The position numbers were made by a program, and so were the translations under genes. 64,000 bases of DNA from Gordonia phthalatica (lineage in GTDB: Bacteria; Actinomycetota; Actinomycetes; Mycobacteriales; Mycobacteriaceae), in the NCBI RefSeq assembly GCF_001305675.1, contig NZ_CP011853.1:2542001-2606000 (forward strand), written 5' to 3'. Below the pieces are notes generated by a model. It saw only the letters and a list, made by a program, of their open reading frames with translations. It did not search any database and was not told the origin of the DNA. Below, piece by piece: positions 17,821-26,957 of the stretch (positions are counted from its first letter, which is position 1; each line of letters starts with the position of its first letter).

Positions 17821-20800
17821 ATGTTCCGCAAGATCCTGGTCGCCAACCGCGGCGAGATCGCAATCCGAGCTCTCCGCGCCGCCGTCGAACTGGATATCGC
17901 CACCGTCGCCGTGTACCCGCACGAAGACCGCAACTCCCCGCACCGGTTCAAAGCCGATGAGGCCTACCAGATCGGCGAGCCCGGCCATCCCGTGCGCGCC
18001 TACCTGGACGTCGACGAGATCATCCGGGTCGCGAAGGAGTCCGGCGCCGACGCCGTCTACCCCGGTTACGGTTTCCTCTCCGAGAACCCCGATCTGGCGC
18101 GCGCGTGCGAGACCAACGGGATCACCTTCGTCGGTCCGGCCGCCGAGGTGCTGCAGCTGACCGGTAACAAGTCTCGCGCCATCGCCGAGGCGAAGGCCGC
18201 CGGCCTGCCGGTGCTGGCGTCGATCGAACCGTCCACCGATCCGCAGTCGCTGGTCGAGCCCGGCTTGAAGATGAAGTTCCCGGTCTTCGTGAAGGCCGTG
18301 TCGGGCGGCGGCGGCCGCGGCATGCGACGCGTCGACGACCCCTCGCTGCTGGCCGCCGCTCTCGACGAGGCCTCCCGCGAGGCGGAGTCGGCGTTCGGCG
18401 ACGGCGCCGTGTACATCGAGCAGGCCGTCATCAAGCCGCGGCACATCGAGGTCCAGGTGTTCGGCGACGGTTCCGGCGACGTCGTCCACCTGTACGAGCG
18501 CGACTGCTCGGTGCAGCGACGCCACCAGAAGGTGATCGAGCAGGCGCCCGCCCCCGATCTGCCCGCGGAGATCCGCGACCGGATGTGCGCGGACGCCGTC
18601 GCGTACGCCAAGCACATCAACTACTCGTGCGCGGGCACCGTCGAGTTCCTGCTCGACGCCGACGGCGACTACGTCTTCATCGAGATGAATCCCCGCATCC
18701 AGGTGGAGCACACGGTCACCGAGGAGGTCACCGACGTCGACCTGGTCCAGACGCAACTCCAGGTGGCGGCGGGCGCACGCCTCGCGGACCTCGGGCTCAC
18801 CCAGGACCGGATCCACCTGCACGGCGCAGCCGTTCAGTGCCGCATCACCACCGAGGACCCGGTCAACGACTTCCGGCCCGACACCGGCCGCATCACCGCG
18901 TACCGGTCGCCGGGCGGCGCGGGCATCCGCCTCGACGGCGGCACCACCGTGGGCGCCGAGGTGGGCGCCTACTTCGACTCGATGCTGGTGAAGCTGACTT
19001 GCCGCGGATCGACGCGCGAGATGGCCCTGGCCCGCGCCGGTCGTGCTCTCGTCGAGTTCCGCATCCGCGGCGTCACCACCAACATCCCGTTCCTGCGCGC
19101 CGTGCTCGACGAGCCGTCGTTCCGCGCCGGCGCCGTGGACACCGGATTCATCGGCGAGCATCCGGAGTTGATGCACGGGCACACTCCCGCCGACCGCGGC
19201 ACCCGCATGCTGAACTACCTCGCGGACGTCACGGTGAACCGGCCGCACGGCAAGGCCCCGAGCGGCGTGGACCCGGCTCGGAAGCTGCCGTACATGGATC
19301 CGCAGCGCAGCATCGTCGACGGCTCCCGTCAGCGGCTGCTGGAACTGGGCCCGGAGAAGTTCGCCGCCGACCTGCGTGCGCAGACCGCCCTGGCGATCAC
19401 CGACACCACCTTCCGCGACGCGCACCAGTCGCTGCTCGCGACCCGCGTCCGCACCAAGGACCTGACGGCCGTCGCCGGCGCGGTCGCCACCAACATCCCC
19501 GAACTGCTCTCGATCGAAGCCTGGGGCGGGGCCACCTACGACGTCGCTCTTCGCTTCCTCCACGAGGATCCGTGGGAGCGGCTCGCACGTCTGCGGCGCT
19601 CGATTCCGAACATCTGCCTGCAGATGCTGCTCCGCGGCCGCAACACCGTCGGCTACACGCCGTACCCGACCGAGGTGACCGACGCGTTCGTCGCCGAGGC
19701 CGCGGCGACGGGCATCGATATCTTCCGCATCTTCGACGCCCTCAACGACGTCGATCAGATGAAGCCCGCGATCGACGCGGTCCGTGCCACCGGCACGGCG
19801 GTCGCCGAGGTGTCGCTCTGCTACACCGGCGATCTGACGAACCCTGCCGAGGACCTGTACACCCTCGACTACTACCTGCGGCTCGCGGAGAAGATCGTCG
19901 ACGCAGGCGCTCACATCCTGGCGATCAAGGACATGGCCGGCCTGATGCGCGCCCCGGCGGCCGCGACTCTGGTCAGCGCCCTGCGATCGCGCTTCGACCT
20001 GCCCGTCCACGTCCACACGCACGACACCGCGGGCGGTCAGCTCGCCACCTACCTCGCAGCCTGGAACGCCGGCGCGGACGCTGTGGACGTGGCCGCCGGC
20101 CCGATGTCGGGCGGCACCAGCCAGCCGTCGATGGCCGCGGTGATCGCCGCGACCGCCAACACCGACCGCGACACCGGCATCGACCTGGACGCCGTCTCCG
20201 AACTGGAGCCGTACTGGGAGGCCATGCGCGGCATGTACAAGCCGTTCGAGGCGGGCATCCCCGCGCCGACCGGCCGCGTGTACCACCACGAGATCCCAGG
20301 CGGTCAGCTGTCCAACCTGCGGGCGCAGGCCACCGCGCTCGGGCTCGCCGACCGCTTCGAGGACATCGAGAACGCGTACGCGGGCGTCGACCGGGCGTTC
20401 GGCCGTCTGATCAAGGTGACGCCGTCGTCGAAGGTCGTCGGCGACCTCGCGCTGGCCCTCGTGGGCTCCGGGATCACCGCCGAACAGTTCGCGGCCGACC
20501 CGGGCGTCGTGGATCTGCCGGACTCCGTCACGGGCTTCTTCCGCGGCGAGCTGGGCACGCCGGTCGGCGGATGGCCCGAACCGCTGCGGACCCAGGCGTT
20601 GAACGGCACCCCCGCGGTGGTGCCGCCGCTGACCCCGCTGTCCGACGACGACCGCGCCGAGCTCGGTGCGGATTCGGCGACGCGTCGAAAGGCGTTGTCG
20701 CGCCTGCTGTTCCCCGGCCCGGCCAAGGCCTTCGACGAGCACTCGACCAACTACGGCGACACGTCGGTCCTCGGCACCCGCGAGTTCCTGTACGGACTCA

Positions 20801-21213
20801 CCTCCGGCACCGAGCACCATGTGCGGCTCGCACCGGGCGTCACCCTGCTCCTCGGTCTGGAGTCCGTCTCCGATCCTGACGAGCGCGGCATGCGGACGGT
20901 GATGTTCTGGATGAACGGTCAGTTGCGTCCGGTCCGCGTCCGCGACCGCTCCATCGAGGACGCTCGCCCGCGCGCCGAGAAGGCCGACCCGAACAACGTC
21001 GGTCATGTGCCCGCACCGTTCGCCGGCGTGGTGACCCTCGAGGTGGCCGTCGGCGACGAGGTGGAGGCGGGTGCCACCATCGCCCACATCGAAGCCATGA
21101 AGATGGAGGCCGCCATCACGACCTCCGTCGGCGGCACCGTCTCCCGCGTCGCGATCTCCGACGTCGCGCAGGTGGAGAACGGTGACCTGCTGGTCACGAT
21201 CGACGTGAAGTAA
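17821..21213 (+). CDS. pyc: Pyruvate carboxylase
   Basis: 1130 residues, the full single-chain length. Order: biotin carboxylase (ATP-grasp; FVKAVSGGGGRGMR, FIEMNPRIQVEHTVTE), carboxyltransferase TIM barrel (DTTFRDAHQSLLATR), then the biotin carrier domain with AMKM and biotinyl Lys about 1094. It makes oxaloacetate from pyruvate and bicarbonate to refill the TCA cycle, fitting the pyruvate and acyl-CoA made by the aldolase pathway. A GAGG box lies about 8 bases before the ATG. A 17-base near-repeat (CCGTATACCCGCACGAA, 17788-17804) in the leader mirrors codons at 17909-17925. Confidence 0.97.
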   Translation: MFRKILVANRGEIAIRALRAAVELDIATVAVYPHEDRNSPHRFKADEAYQIGEPGHPVRAYLDVDEIIRVAKESGADAVYPGYGFLSENPDLARACETNGITFVGPAAEVLQLTGNKSRAIAEAKAAGLPVLASIEPSTDPQSLVEPGLKMKFPVFVKAVSGGGGRGMRRVDDPSLLAAALDEASREAESAFGDGAVYIEQAVIKPRHIEVQVFGDGSGDVVHLYERDCSVQRRHQKVIEQAPAPDLPAEIRDRMCADAVAYAKHINYSCAGTVEFLLDADGDYVFIEMNPRIQVEHTVTEEVTDVDLVQTQLQVAAGARLADLGLTQDRIHLHGAAVQCRITTEDPVNDFRPDTGRITAYRSPGGAGIRLDGGTTVGAEVGAYFDSMLVKLTCRGSTREMALARAGRALVEFRIRGVTTNIPFLRAVLDEPSFRAGAVDTGFIGEHPELMHGHTPADRGTRMLNYLADVTVNRPHGKAPSGVDPARKLPYMDPQRSIVDGSRQRLLELGPEKFAADLRAQTALAITDTTFRDAHQSLLATRVRTKDLTAVAGAVATNIPELLSIEAWGGATYDVALRFLHEDPWERLARLRRSIPNICLQMLLRGRNTVGYTPYPTEVTDAFVAEAAATGIDIFRIFDALNDVDQMKPAIDAVRATGTAVAEVSLCYTGDLTNPAEDLYTLDYYLRLAEKIVDAGAHILAIKDMAGLMRAPAAATLVSALRSRFDLPVHVHTHDTAGGQLATYLAAWNAGADAVDVAAGPMSGGTSQPSMAAVIAATANTDRDTGIDLDAVSELEPYWEAMRGMYKPFEAGIPAPTGRVYHHEIPGGQLSNLRAQATALGLADRFEDIENAYAGVDRAFGRLIKVTPSSKVVGDLALALVGSGITAEQFAADPGVVDLPDSVTGFFRGELGTPVGGWPEPLRTQALNGTPAVVPPLTPLSDDDRAELGADSATRRKALSRLLFPGPAKAFDEHSTNYGDTSVLGTREFLYGLTSGTEHHVRLAPGVTLLLGLESVSDPDERGMRTVMFWMNGQLRPVRVRDRSIEDARPRAEKADPNNVGHVPAPFAGVVTLEVAVGDEVEAGATIAHIEAMKMEAAITTSVGGTVSRVAISDVAQVENGDLLVTIDVK

Positions 21214-21241
21214 GACCCGACCGCGCTGTTCGCTTACGCTG

Positions 21242-21279
21242 ACGACGCTCGCTCACCTCCGGAAGTGAGCGAGCGTCGT
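21242..21279. terminator. Hairpin between pyc and the VanZ/RDD gene
   Basis: Perfect 15-base arms (21242-21256 and 21265-21279) with the 8-base loop CTCCGGAA, followed by TTCTAG. Shared by convergent genes. Confidence 0.75.
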
Positions 21280-21321
21280 TCTAGTCAGCGGACAGCGTCG
21301 TAGGGAGCGAACGCCGCCGAA

Positions 21322-22362
21322 CTAAGCGGACGCGTCCTCGCGCGAGTCGACCACGCGGCGACCGGTCACCAGGCCGGGCAGACCGCGCCCGTGCTCGGTG
21401 ACCAGGATCGCGATCGCGGCGACCACGGTGAAGACTCCCGCCACGGCGCCGTCGCCGATCAGGTTGAGCAGGAGGTAGCCGCCGACGCCGGCGAGCAGAC
21501 GCAGAATACGGGTCGCCCATTCCGGGAGACGGCCGCCGCGGTACTCGAGGGCCACGACGAGCTCGCCCACGGTGCGACCGGTAGCGGCGACGACGACGGC
21601 CCAGATCACGAAGGTGATCACGATGCCGACGACGCGGGCCCGGTCCAGATCGGCGTCGACCGCTGCATGGCGTTGCACGACGATCATCCACGCGGCGCCC
21701 GCGAGATAGATCAGGAACAGGCACACCGTTGCGGCGAGGAGGTCGCACACGGCGGCGACGATCCGACGCACCTTCGTGACAGGTCGAGGTTCGAGGGCAT
21801 CCGGCGACGACTCGAGGCCGCGGTGCTGCCGGGGCACGACCAACGCCACGATCGAACCGACGACGGCGCCCGCCGTGTTGGTCAGCATGTCGTCGACGTC
21901 GAAGACCCGGTACGCGCAGTCGTAGATGCCCCACAGCCCGGTGAGCTGGGTCAGCTCGATGAACACCGATGTGCCCAGGCCTGCGAAGAACGCGGTCGGC
22001 AACCCGCGACCGCCGAGGACGCGGATGAAGAAGCCGAGCGGGACGAACAGCGCGACATTGAACACCAACTGCAGAATCGCGGGATCGGTGAGGCCCGCCG
22101 CGCCCTGGACGTCGCGCACCGCCTGCCACAGGTCGGTGTTCTTTCCGACGCAGACGAGGTCGTCGGGATCCGGCAACGGGATCAGCGTGTACGTCCAGAT
22201 GGCGCAGAAGTACACCAGCGCCGCAACCCACACCAGAGTCCGGCCGGCGGTGATCCTGCCGCGTCGGCGATAGCTGATCGCCACGAACGGCACGAACAAC
22301 ACCAGTGCGATGACCGCACCCATCACGATCGCGAGCGTCGTCGCGACTACCTCGTTTCCCAC
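21322..22362 (-). CDS. VanZ-like / RDD-domain membrane protein
   Basis: 346 residues. The N-terminal part is VanZ-like, with four membrane helices and NVALFVPLGFFIRVLG, FIELTQ and DVDDMLTNTAGAVVG motifs. The C-terminal part resembles an RDD domain (RRIVAAVCDLLAATVCLFLIYL, then about three helices). VanZ proteins of unrelated bacteria change teicoplanin sensitivity, but most relatives have no known role. It is probably co-transcribed with the DUF1361 gene upstream on the same strand. Confidence 0.75.
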   Translation of the reverse strand: MGNEVVATTLAIVMGAVIALVLFVPFVAISYRRRGRITAGRTLVWVAALVYFCAIWTYTLIPLPDPDDLVCVGKNTDLWQAVRDVQGAAGLTDPAILQLVFNVALFVPLGFFIRVLGGRGLPTAFFAGLGTSVFIELTQLTGLWGIYDCAYRVFDVDDMLTNTAGAVVGSIVALVVPRQHRGLESSPDALEPRPVTKVRRIVAAVCDLLAATVCLFLIYLAGAAWMIVVQRHAAVDADLDRARVVGIVITFVIWAVVVAATGRTVGELVVALEYRGGRLPEWATRILRLLAGVGGYLLLNLIGDGAVAGVFTVVAAIAILVTEHGRGLPGLVTGRRVVDSREDASA

Positions 22363-22419
22363 GGTGAGGACCCTATCGGACCTGCGCCTATGACAATGGC
22401 CCGGGATCGACGACGCACG

Positions 22420-23088
22420 TCACCCGACGCGATCCCCGATCGCCTCGTAGGCCCACATCGTCGTGTACGCCAGGGCGAGGAAGGTCGCGACGGCGACCGC
22501 GACCCCGGTTGACTGCACGTGTGAGAACGGTGAGCCGACCCAGTCAACGGTCCGTGCGACGACGGCCTCGGGACGTGTCACCAGGTCCCAGGAGTTCCAG
22601 CGTTGGAACCGCCCGATGACGACGCCGATCGCGCACAGCCCCACCGACACGACCATCGTCGCCCAACCCGCGACCGTGCCCCACTCCTCCTCGATGCGAC
22701 GATGCACCAGCCGCATGGAGATCACGCCGAGCATGATCCCGATCCACGCCGCGAACCCGTACTGCAGGATGTGCCGCCACAGTTCGTAGCCGTCGCCGAG
22801 GTGCACCAGGTCGGTCACCAGGTACGGAGCGTTCGGCAGGAACGCCAGCCAGCCCAGCCCCACGGGAATCAGCCAGACGCGACGGCGTACGGCGGCGAAT
22901 CCCCACGCGAAGACCAGCGGAATCCACGCAAGGAAGAGGTTCCAGATCAGAAACCTGCTCGGGTACGACAGCGGCGCAGCCGGATCCGTCATGCCCATCA
23001 CAACAGTGAGCAGTGTCGTCGCCGCCAGCGCGGCGATCAGAACTAGTTGACGGAGAGTTCTCGGCGACCCGACCGACGTATCACTCAT
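22420..23088 (-). CDS. DUF1361 integral membrane protein
   Basis: 222 residues with about six membrane helices. The segments RFLIWNLFLAWIPLVFAW and LAFLPNAPYLVTDLVHL are the family hallmarks. Function unknown. It lies convergent to no gene and upstream of the VanZ/RDD gene by about 57 bases. A strong hairpin separates it from rpsA. Confidence 0.8.
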   Translation of the reverse strand: MSDTSVGSPRTLRQLVLIAALAATTLLTVVMGMTDPAAPLSYPSRFLIWNLFLAWIPLVFAWGFAAVRRRVWLIPVGLGWLAFLPNAPYLVTDLVHLGDGYELWRHILQYGFAAWIGIMLGVISMRLVHRRIEEEWGTVAGWATMVVSVGLCAIGVVIGRFQRWNSWDLVTRPEAVVARTVDWVGSPFSHVQSTGVAVAVATFLALAYTTMWAYEAIGDRVG

Positions 23089-23120
23089 GGCGCCAGCGTA
23101 CCGAGGCGCTGGAACGACGA

Positions 23121-23152
23121 CGGCGCCCCGGAACCGAAGTTCCGGGGCGCCG
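23121..23152 (-). terminator. rpsA terminator hairpin
   Basis: Perfect 14-base GC-rich arms (CGGCGCCCCGGAAC and its complement) with the tetraloop CGAA on the + strand, 24 bases after the rpsA stop. No T-run follows. Confidence 0.75.
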
Positions 23153-23176
23153 TTGGTCTAACCGGCTGGAAGCGGA

Positions 23177-24646
23177 TCAGGCGTTGCCCGACAGCTTCTC
23201 GCGCAGAGCAGCGAGCTGCTCGTCGCTGGCCAGCGAGCCACCCGACTGGGCCGGGCCGCTGGTCGACGACGTCGACTGCGAGGACGAGCTCGACGAGGAG
23301 TAGTCGCTGGGTGCGTTCTCCGCCTCGGCGGCAGCAGCAGCGAACTTCTCGATCTGAGCGGTGTGCAGCTTGTGGCGGCGCTCGGCCTCGGCGTAGCGGG
23401 CCTCCCACTCCTCACGCTGCTTGTCGTAGCCCTCGAGCCACTCGTTGGTCTCGGCGTCGAAGCCCTCGGGGAAGATGTAGTTCCCCTGCTCGTCGTAGCT
23501 GTCGGCCATGCCGTACTTCGAGGGGTCGAACTCCTCGGTGTAGTCCTCGTTGGCCTGCTTCAGCGACAGCGAGATGCGACGACGATCCAGGTCGATGTCG
23601 ATGACCTTGACCATCGCGTCGTCGCCGACGGAGACGACCTGGTCCGGGACCTCGACGTGGCGCTCGGCCAGCTCGGAGATGTGGACCAGACCCTCGATGC
23701 CCTCTTCGACGCGGACGAACGCACCGAACGGCACCAGCTTGGTGACCTTGCCCGGGACGATCTGACCGATCGCGTGGGTGCGGGCGAACTGACGCCACGG
23801 GTCTTCCTGGGTGGCCTTGAGCGACAGCGACACGCGCTCGCGGTCCATGTCGACGTCGAGGACCTCGACGGTGACCTCGTCGCCCACGGTGACGACCTCG
23901 GACGGGTGATCGATGTGCTTCCAGGACAGCTCGGAGACGTGCACCAGGCCGTCGACGCCGCCGAGATCGACGAAGGCGCCGAAGTTGACGATCGAGGACA
24001 CGACGCCCTTGCGGACCTGGCCCTTCTGCAGCTGGTTGAGGAACTCGCTGCGAACCTCGGACTGGGTCTGCTCGAGCCATGCGCGGCGCGACAGAACGAC
24101 GTTGTTGCGGTTCTTGTCGAGCTCGATGATCTTGGCCTCGACCTCCTTGCCGATGTACGGCTGCAGGTCGCGGACGCGGCGCATCTCCACCAGCGAGGCG
24201 GGGAGGAAGCCACGGAGGCCGATGTCGAGGATCAGGCCGCCCTTGACGACCTCGATGACGGTGCCCTTGACGGCCTCGTCCTTCTCCTTGAGCTCCTCGA
24301 TCGTGCCCCAGGCGCGCTCGTACTGAGCCCGCTTCTTCGACAGGATCAGGCGGCCTTCCTTGTCCTCCTTGGTGAGGACAAGCGCTTCGACCTCGTCGCC
24401 GACGGAGACGACTTCGTTGGGGTCGACGTCGTGCTTGATCGACAGCTCACGCGAGGGGATGACGCCCTCGGTCTTGTAGCCGATGTCGAGCAGGACCTCG
24501 TCGCGATCGACCTTGACGATGGTGCCTTCGACGATGTCGCCATCGTTGAAGTACTTGATCGTGGCGTCGATGGCTGCGAGAAAGTCCTCTGCCGAGCCGA
24601 TGTCGTTAACGGCTACTTGCGGCGAGGAGATCGTGGGGGACGACAT
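23177..24646 (-). CDS. rpsA: 30S ribosomal protein S1
   Basis: 489 residues from ATG 24646 (MSSPTISSPQ). Four S1 RNA-binding repeats follow one another (IVEGTIVKVDRDEVLLDIGY; AVKGTVIEVVKGGLILDIG; VRKGVVSSIVNFGAFVDLG; IVPGKVTKLVPFGAFVRVE). A charged and Ser-rich tail follows (DYSSSSSSSQSTSSTSG). It binds mRNA on the small subunit and, in mycobacteria, takes part in trans-translation. The upstream in-frame extension to 24841 is non-coding leader. A GGAG box lies about 11 bases before the ATG. Confidence 0.97.
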   Translation of the reverse strand: MSSPTISSPQVAVNDIGSAEDFLAAIDATIKYFNDGDIVEGTIVKVDRDEVLLDIGYKTEGVIPSRELSIKHDVDPNEVVSVGDEVEALVLTKEDKEGRLILSKKRAQYERAWGTIEELKEKDEAVKGTVIEVVKGGLILDIGLRGFLPASLVEMRRVRDLQPYIGKEVEAKIIELDKNRNNVVLSRRAWLEQTQSEVRSEFLNQLQKGQVRKGVVSSIVNFGAFVDLGGVDGLVHVSELSWKHIDHPSEVVTVGDEVTVEVLDVDMDRERVSLSLKATQEDPWRQFARTHAIGQIVPGKVTKLVPFGAFVRVEEGIEGLVHISELAERHVEVPDQVVSVGDDAMVKVIDIDLDRRRISLSLKQANEDYTEEFDPSKYGMADSYDEQGNYIFPEGFDAETNEWLEGYDKQREEWEARYAEAERRHKLHTAQIEKFAAAAAEAENAPSDYSSSSSSSQSTSSTSGPAQSGGSLASDEQLAALREKLSGNA

Positions 24647-24861
24647 GTGTTGAGTTGCTCCGGACAAGTGTCTAGTAGGTACGGTATTCGGGACAGTCCT
24701 TGCAGGTTGAGCCCGTTTTCCCAGTGGTCTGTGCGTCGGTCCGGAGCGATGGCCCCGGTCGGCGCGGAGTGCATGCTCGCGCACACACGAGTTCAAGGGT
24801 ACTACCCGTGATCGACCTGCACAAACGGGGCGCGGCCCCACCTCTGACGAAGGAGTCGACG

Positions 24862-25392
24862 ATGGCGCATTCGATCGAGATCCTGCCCGATCCGGACACC
24901 GAAGCAGCCATCCGAGATCAATGGAGCAGGCTTGACGCGGCCGGGATTCCGAACGCCGGACGGGTCCGCGCGCACACTAATCGGCCCCACTGCACCCTGA
25001 TGGCCGGCACGAGCATCTCCCCCGCCGCAGACTCAGCCCTCGCCACCGTCGCGCAGCGACTCCCGTTCGCACTCCGTATCGGTGGTGCGGTGGTCTTCCC
25101 GGCGGGCCGCAGATTCACCCTCGCGCGTGCCGTGGTGCCGTCGACAGAGTTGCTGTCGACGCACGCGACGGTCGTGCGTCTCGCCGCCGACCACGTCGAC
25201 GAGCTGTCGGCGCACTGCCGCCGCGGTGCGTGGACGCCGCACATCACGCTCGGGCTCCGTCTGACGGCGGAGGAACTGGCCGCGGCGCTCGACCTCCTGT
25301 CGTGGGAGTCGATCGTCGGGCGCGCCACCGATCTGAGACGCTGGGACGGCGACGCCAAGACCGACGTGATCATCGCCGGCCGTGGCTGCTGA
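24862..25392 (+). CDS. 2'-5' RNA ligase-family 2H phosphoesterase
   Basis: 176 residues. Two HxT motifs (RPHCTLMAG and TPHITLGL), about 120 residues apart, define the 2H phosphoesterase fold that opens cyclic phosphates or joins RNA 2'-5' ends. ATG 24862 is chosen because AAGGAG ends 6 bases upstream; the longer frame from 24700 lies in the rpsA leader. The following methyltransferase starts about 20 bases downstream. The natural substrate is unknown. Confidence 0.8.
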   Translation: MAHSIEILPDPDTEAAIRDQWSRLDAAGIPNAGRVRAHTNRPHCTLMAGTSISPAADSALATVAQRLPFALRIGGAVVFPAGRRFTLARAVVPSTELLSTHATVVRLAADHVDELSAHCRRGAWTPHITLGLRLTAEELAAALDLLSWESIVGRATDLRRWDGDAKTDVIIAGRGC

Positions 25393-25411
25393 CCCGTACC
25401 GACAAGGACCG

Positions 25412-26239
25412 ATGACCGTGACCTCCTCCCCTCGTCCTCCGCGCCTCCTCGGCGACGTCGACTCCGCCGACAGCGAGCGCGCCAACCGCCACTGGTGGGA
25501 CGACGAAGCCGCCGACTACCACGCCGAGCACGGCGACTTCATCGGCGGAACCACGCCGGGCGGCGAGTTCGTGTGGGGTCCCGAACGCCTCCGAGAGGCC
25601 GACGTGCACCTGCTCGGTGACGTCGCCGGGCGCGCCGTCCTCGAGATCGGCTGCGGCTCCGCCCCGTGCTCACGGTGGCTCAGGGCCCAGGGCGCCGACG
25701 TGGTCGGACTCGACGTGTCGATCGGGATGCTCCACCACGGCATCGCGGCGATGGCACAGGACGCGGCACCGGTTCCACTCGTCCAGGCCGGCGCCGAGCA
25801 CCTGCCGTTCGCCGACGCGTCGTTCGACCTCGCCTGCTCGTCATTCGGCGCGGTCCCGTTCGTCGCCGACTCGGCGCGCGTGATGCGGGAGGTGGCGCGC
25901 GTGCTGCGGCCCGGCGGCCGGTGGGTGTTCTCCACCAACCATCCGATGCGCTGGATGTTCCTCGACGACCCCGGCCCCGACGGCCTCGTGGTGCGGATGT
26001 CGTACTTCTCGCGGACCCCGTACTCGGAGGCCGACGACGACGGCACGGTCACCTATGTGGAGCACCACCGCACGATCGGCGATCGGGTGCGCGAGATCGT
26101 CGCCGCAGGTCTGGTGCTGGAGGACATCGTCGAACCGGAGTGGCCGGACGATCTGGAGGACGAATGGGGCCAGTGGTCTCCCCTGCGCGGCTCCTATTTC
26201 CCCGGCACCGCGGTCTTCGTGTGCCACAAGCCCGCATGA
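25412..26239 (+). CDS. SAM-dependent class I methyltransferase
   Basis: 275 residues from ATG 25412 (AAGGA upstream). Motif I VLEIGCGSAPCSRWL, acidic GLDVSIGM, motif IV-like FDLACSSFGAVPF and VLRPGGRWVFSTNHP. The N-terminal ADSERANRHWWDDEAADYHAEHG is seen in a family of actinobacterial small-molecule methyltransferases. Target unknown. Probably in one transcript with the 2H phosphoesterase; the stop lies 16 bases from the convergent TetR gene. Confidence 0.85.
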   Translation: MTVTSSPRPPRLLGDVDSADSERANRHWWDDEAADYHAEHGDFIGGTTPGGEFVWGPERLREADVHLLGDVAGRAVLEIGCGSAPCSRWLRAQGADVVGLDVSIGMLHHGIAAMAQDAAPVPLVQAGAEHLPFADASFDLACSSFGAVPFVADSARVMREVARVLRPGGRWVFSTNHPMRWMFLDDPGPDGLVVRMSYFSRTPYSEADDDGTVTYVEHHRTIGDRVREIVAAGLVLEDIVEPEWPDDLEDEWGQWSPLRGSYFPGTAVFVCHKPA

Positions 26240-26255
26240 CGCCGACGACCGCGGT

Positions 26256-26909
26256 TCAGGCGTGTCTGAGTCCGCGATAGACCGCTTGGCCGACGAAGGC
26301 ACCGAGACGATCCGGCGACCAGACATGAGTGTCAGGGTCCTGCGCCAGTAGGGTCCGGACCGCACTCTCCCCCGCGCTCACCCAGAACTCGACGAGGACG
26401 GGCAACTTCGCGGCGGCGTCGTCGACTCCCCATGAGGCGAGGGTCGGCGCGAGCAGTTGTGAGCACCGCTCCACGACCACCCGTCGCCCGCGACCGAACA
26501 GATCCATGACGTCGGCATCGGGGCTGCCATACAGAAGCCGCCATCCCTGCGGTCGCGCCTGCACCGCCGACAACAGGGATTGGAAGCCCTCGACGAAGAC
26601 CGACTCGGGGGCAGCCACGTCGCGGTCACGGAGGATCACTGCGAGCGCCTCACCCAGATAGCGTTCTTCTCGGGCGATCAGCGCCTGGAGGATCTCAGCC
26701 CGGCCGGGAAAGCCCGCGTAGACAACCGGACGAGTCACGTTCATGCGCTCGGCGATCGCGACGATGGTCACCGCGGAGACGCCGGACTCCGCGGCGATCT
26801 CCAACGCGACGTCGAGAATCTGCGGGCGGCGACGTTCCGGTCCGAGGTGTTTGGCGCGTGGCCGCACCGTCGGTTCCTGCGCCGGCGCCACCGCCTCGGC
26901 ATGCCCCAT
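26256..26909 (-). CDS. TetR-family regulator of the MpaB-like gene
   Basis: 217 residues. Helix-turn-helix at about 28-75 (VTIVAIAERMNVTRPVVYAG), then a helical ligand domain. It lies 48 bases downstream of the MpaB-like gene on the same strand, so both are probably one operon controlled by the operator at 27994-28014. Likely an autorepressor responding to a hydrophobic compound (inference). Confidence 0.85.
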   Translation of the reverse strand: MGHAEAVAPAQEPTVRPRAKHLGPERRRPQILDVALEIAAESGVSAVTIVAIAERMNVTRPVVYAGFPGRAEILQALIAREERYLGEALAVILRDRDVAAPESVFVEGFQSLLSAVQARPQGWRLLYGSPDADVMDLFGRGRRVVVERCSQLLAPTLASWGVDDAAAKLPVLVEFWVSAGESAVRTLLAQDPDTHVWSPDRLGAFVGQAVYRGLRHA

Positions 26910-26957
26910 CCGATCGACCTCCTGTCCCGCCCGCGGACCGCCGCCGCCTTCGTCTCG

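Noticed and set aside
16990..21087. 1365-residue open frame antisense to pyc
   Set aside because: It mirrors the high-GC pyc codons on the other strand; its protein is Arg/Gly/Val-rich with no domain, while pyc itself is certain.
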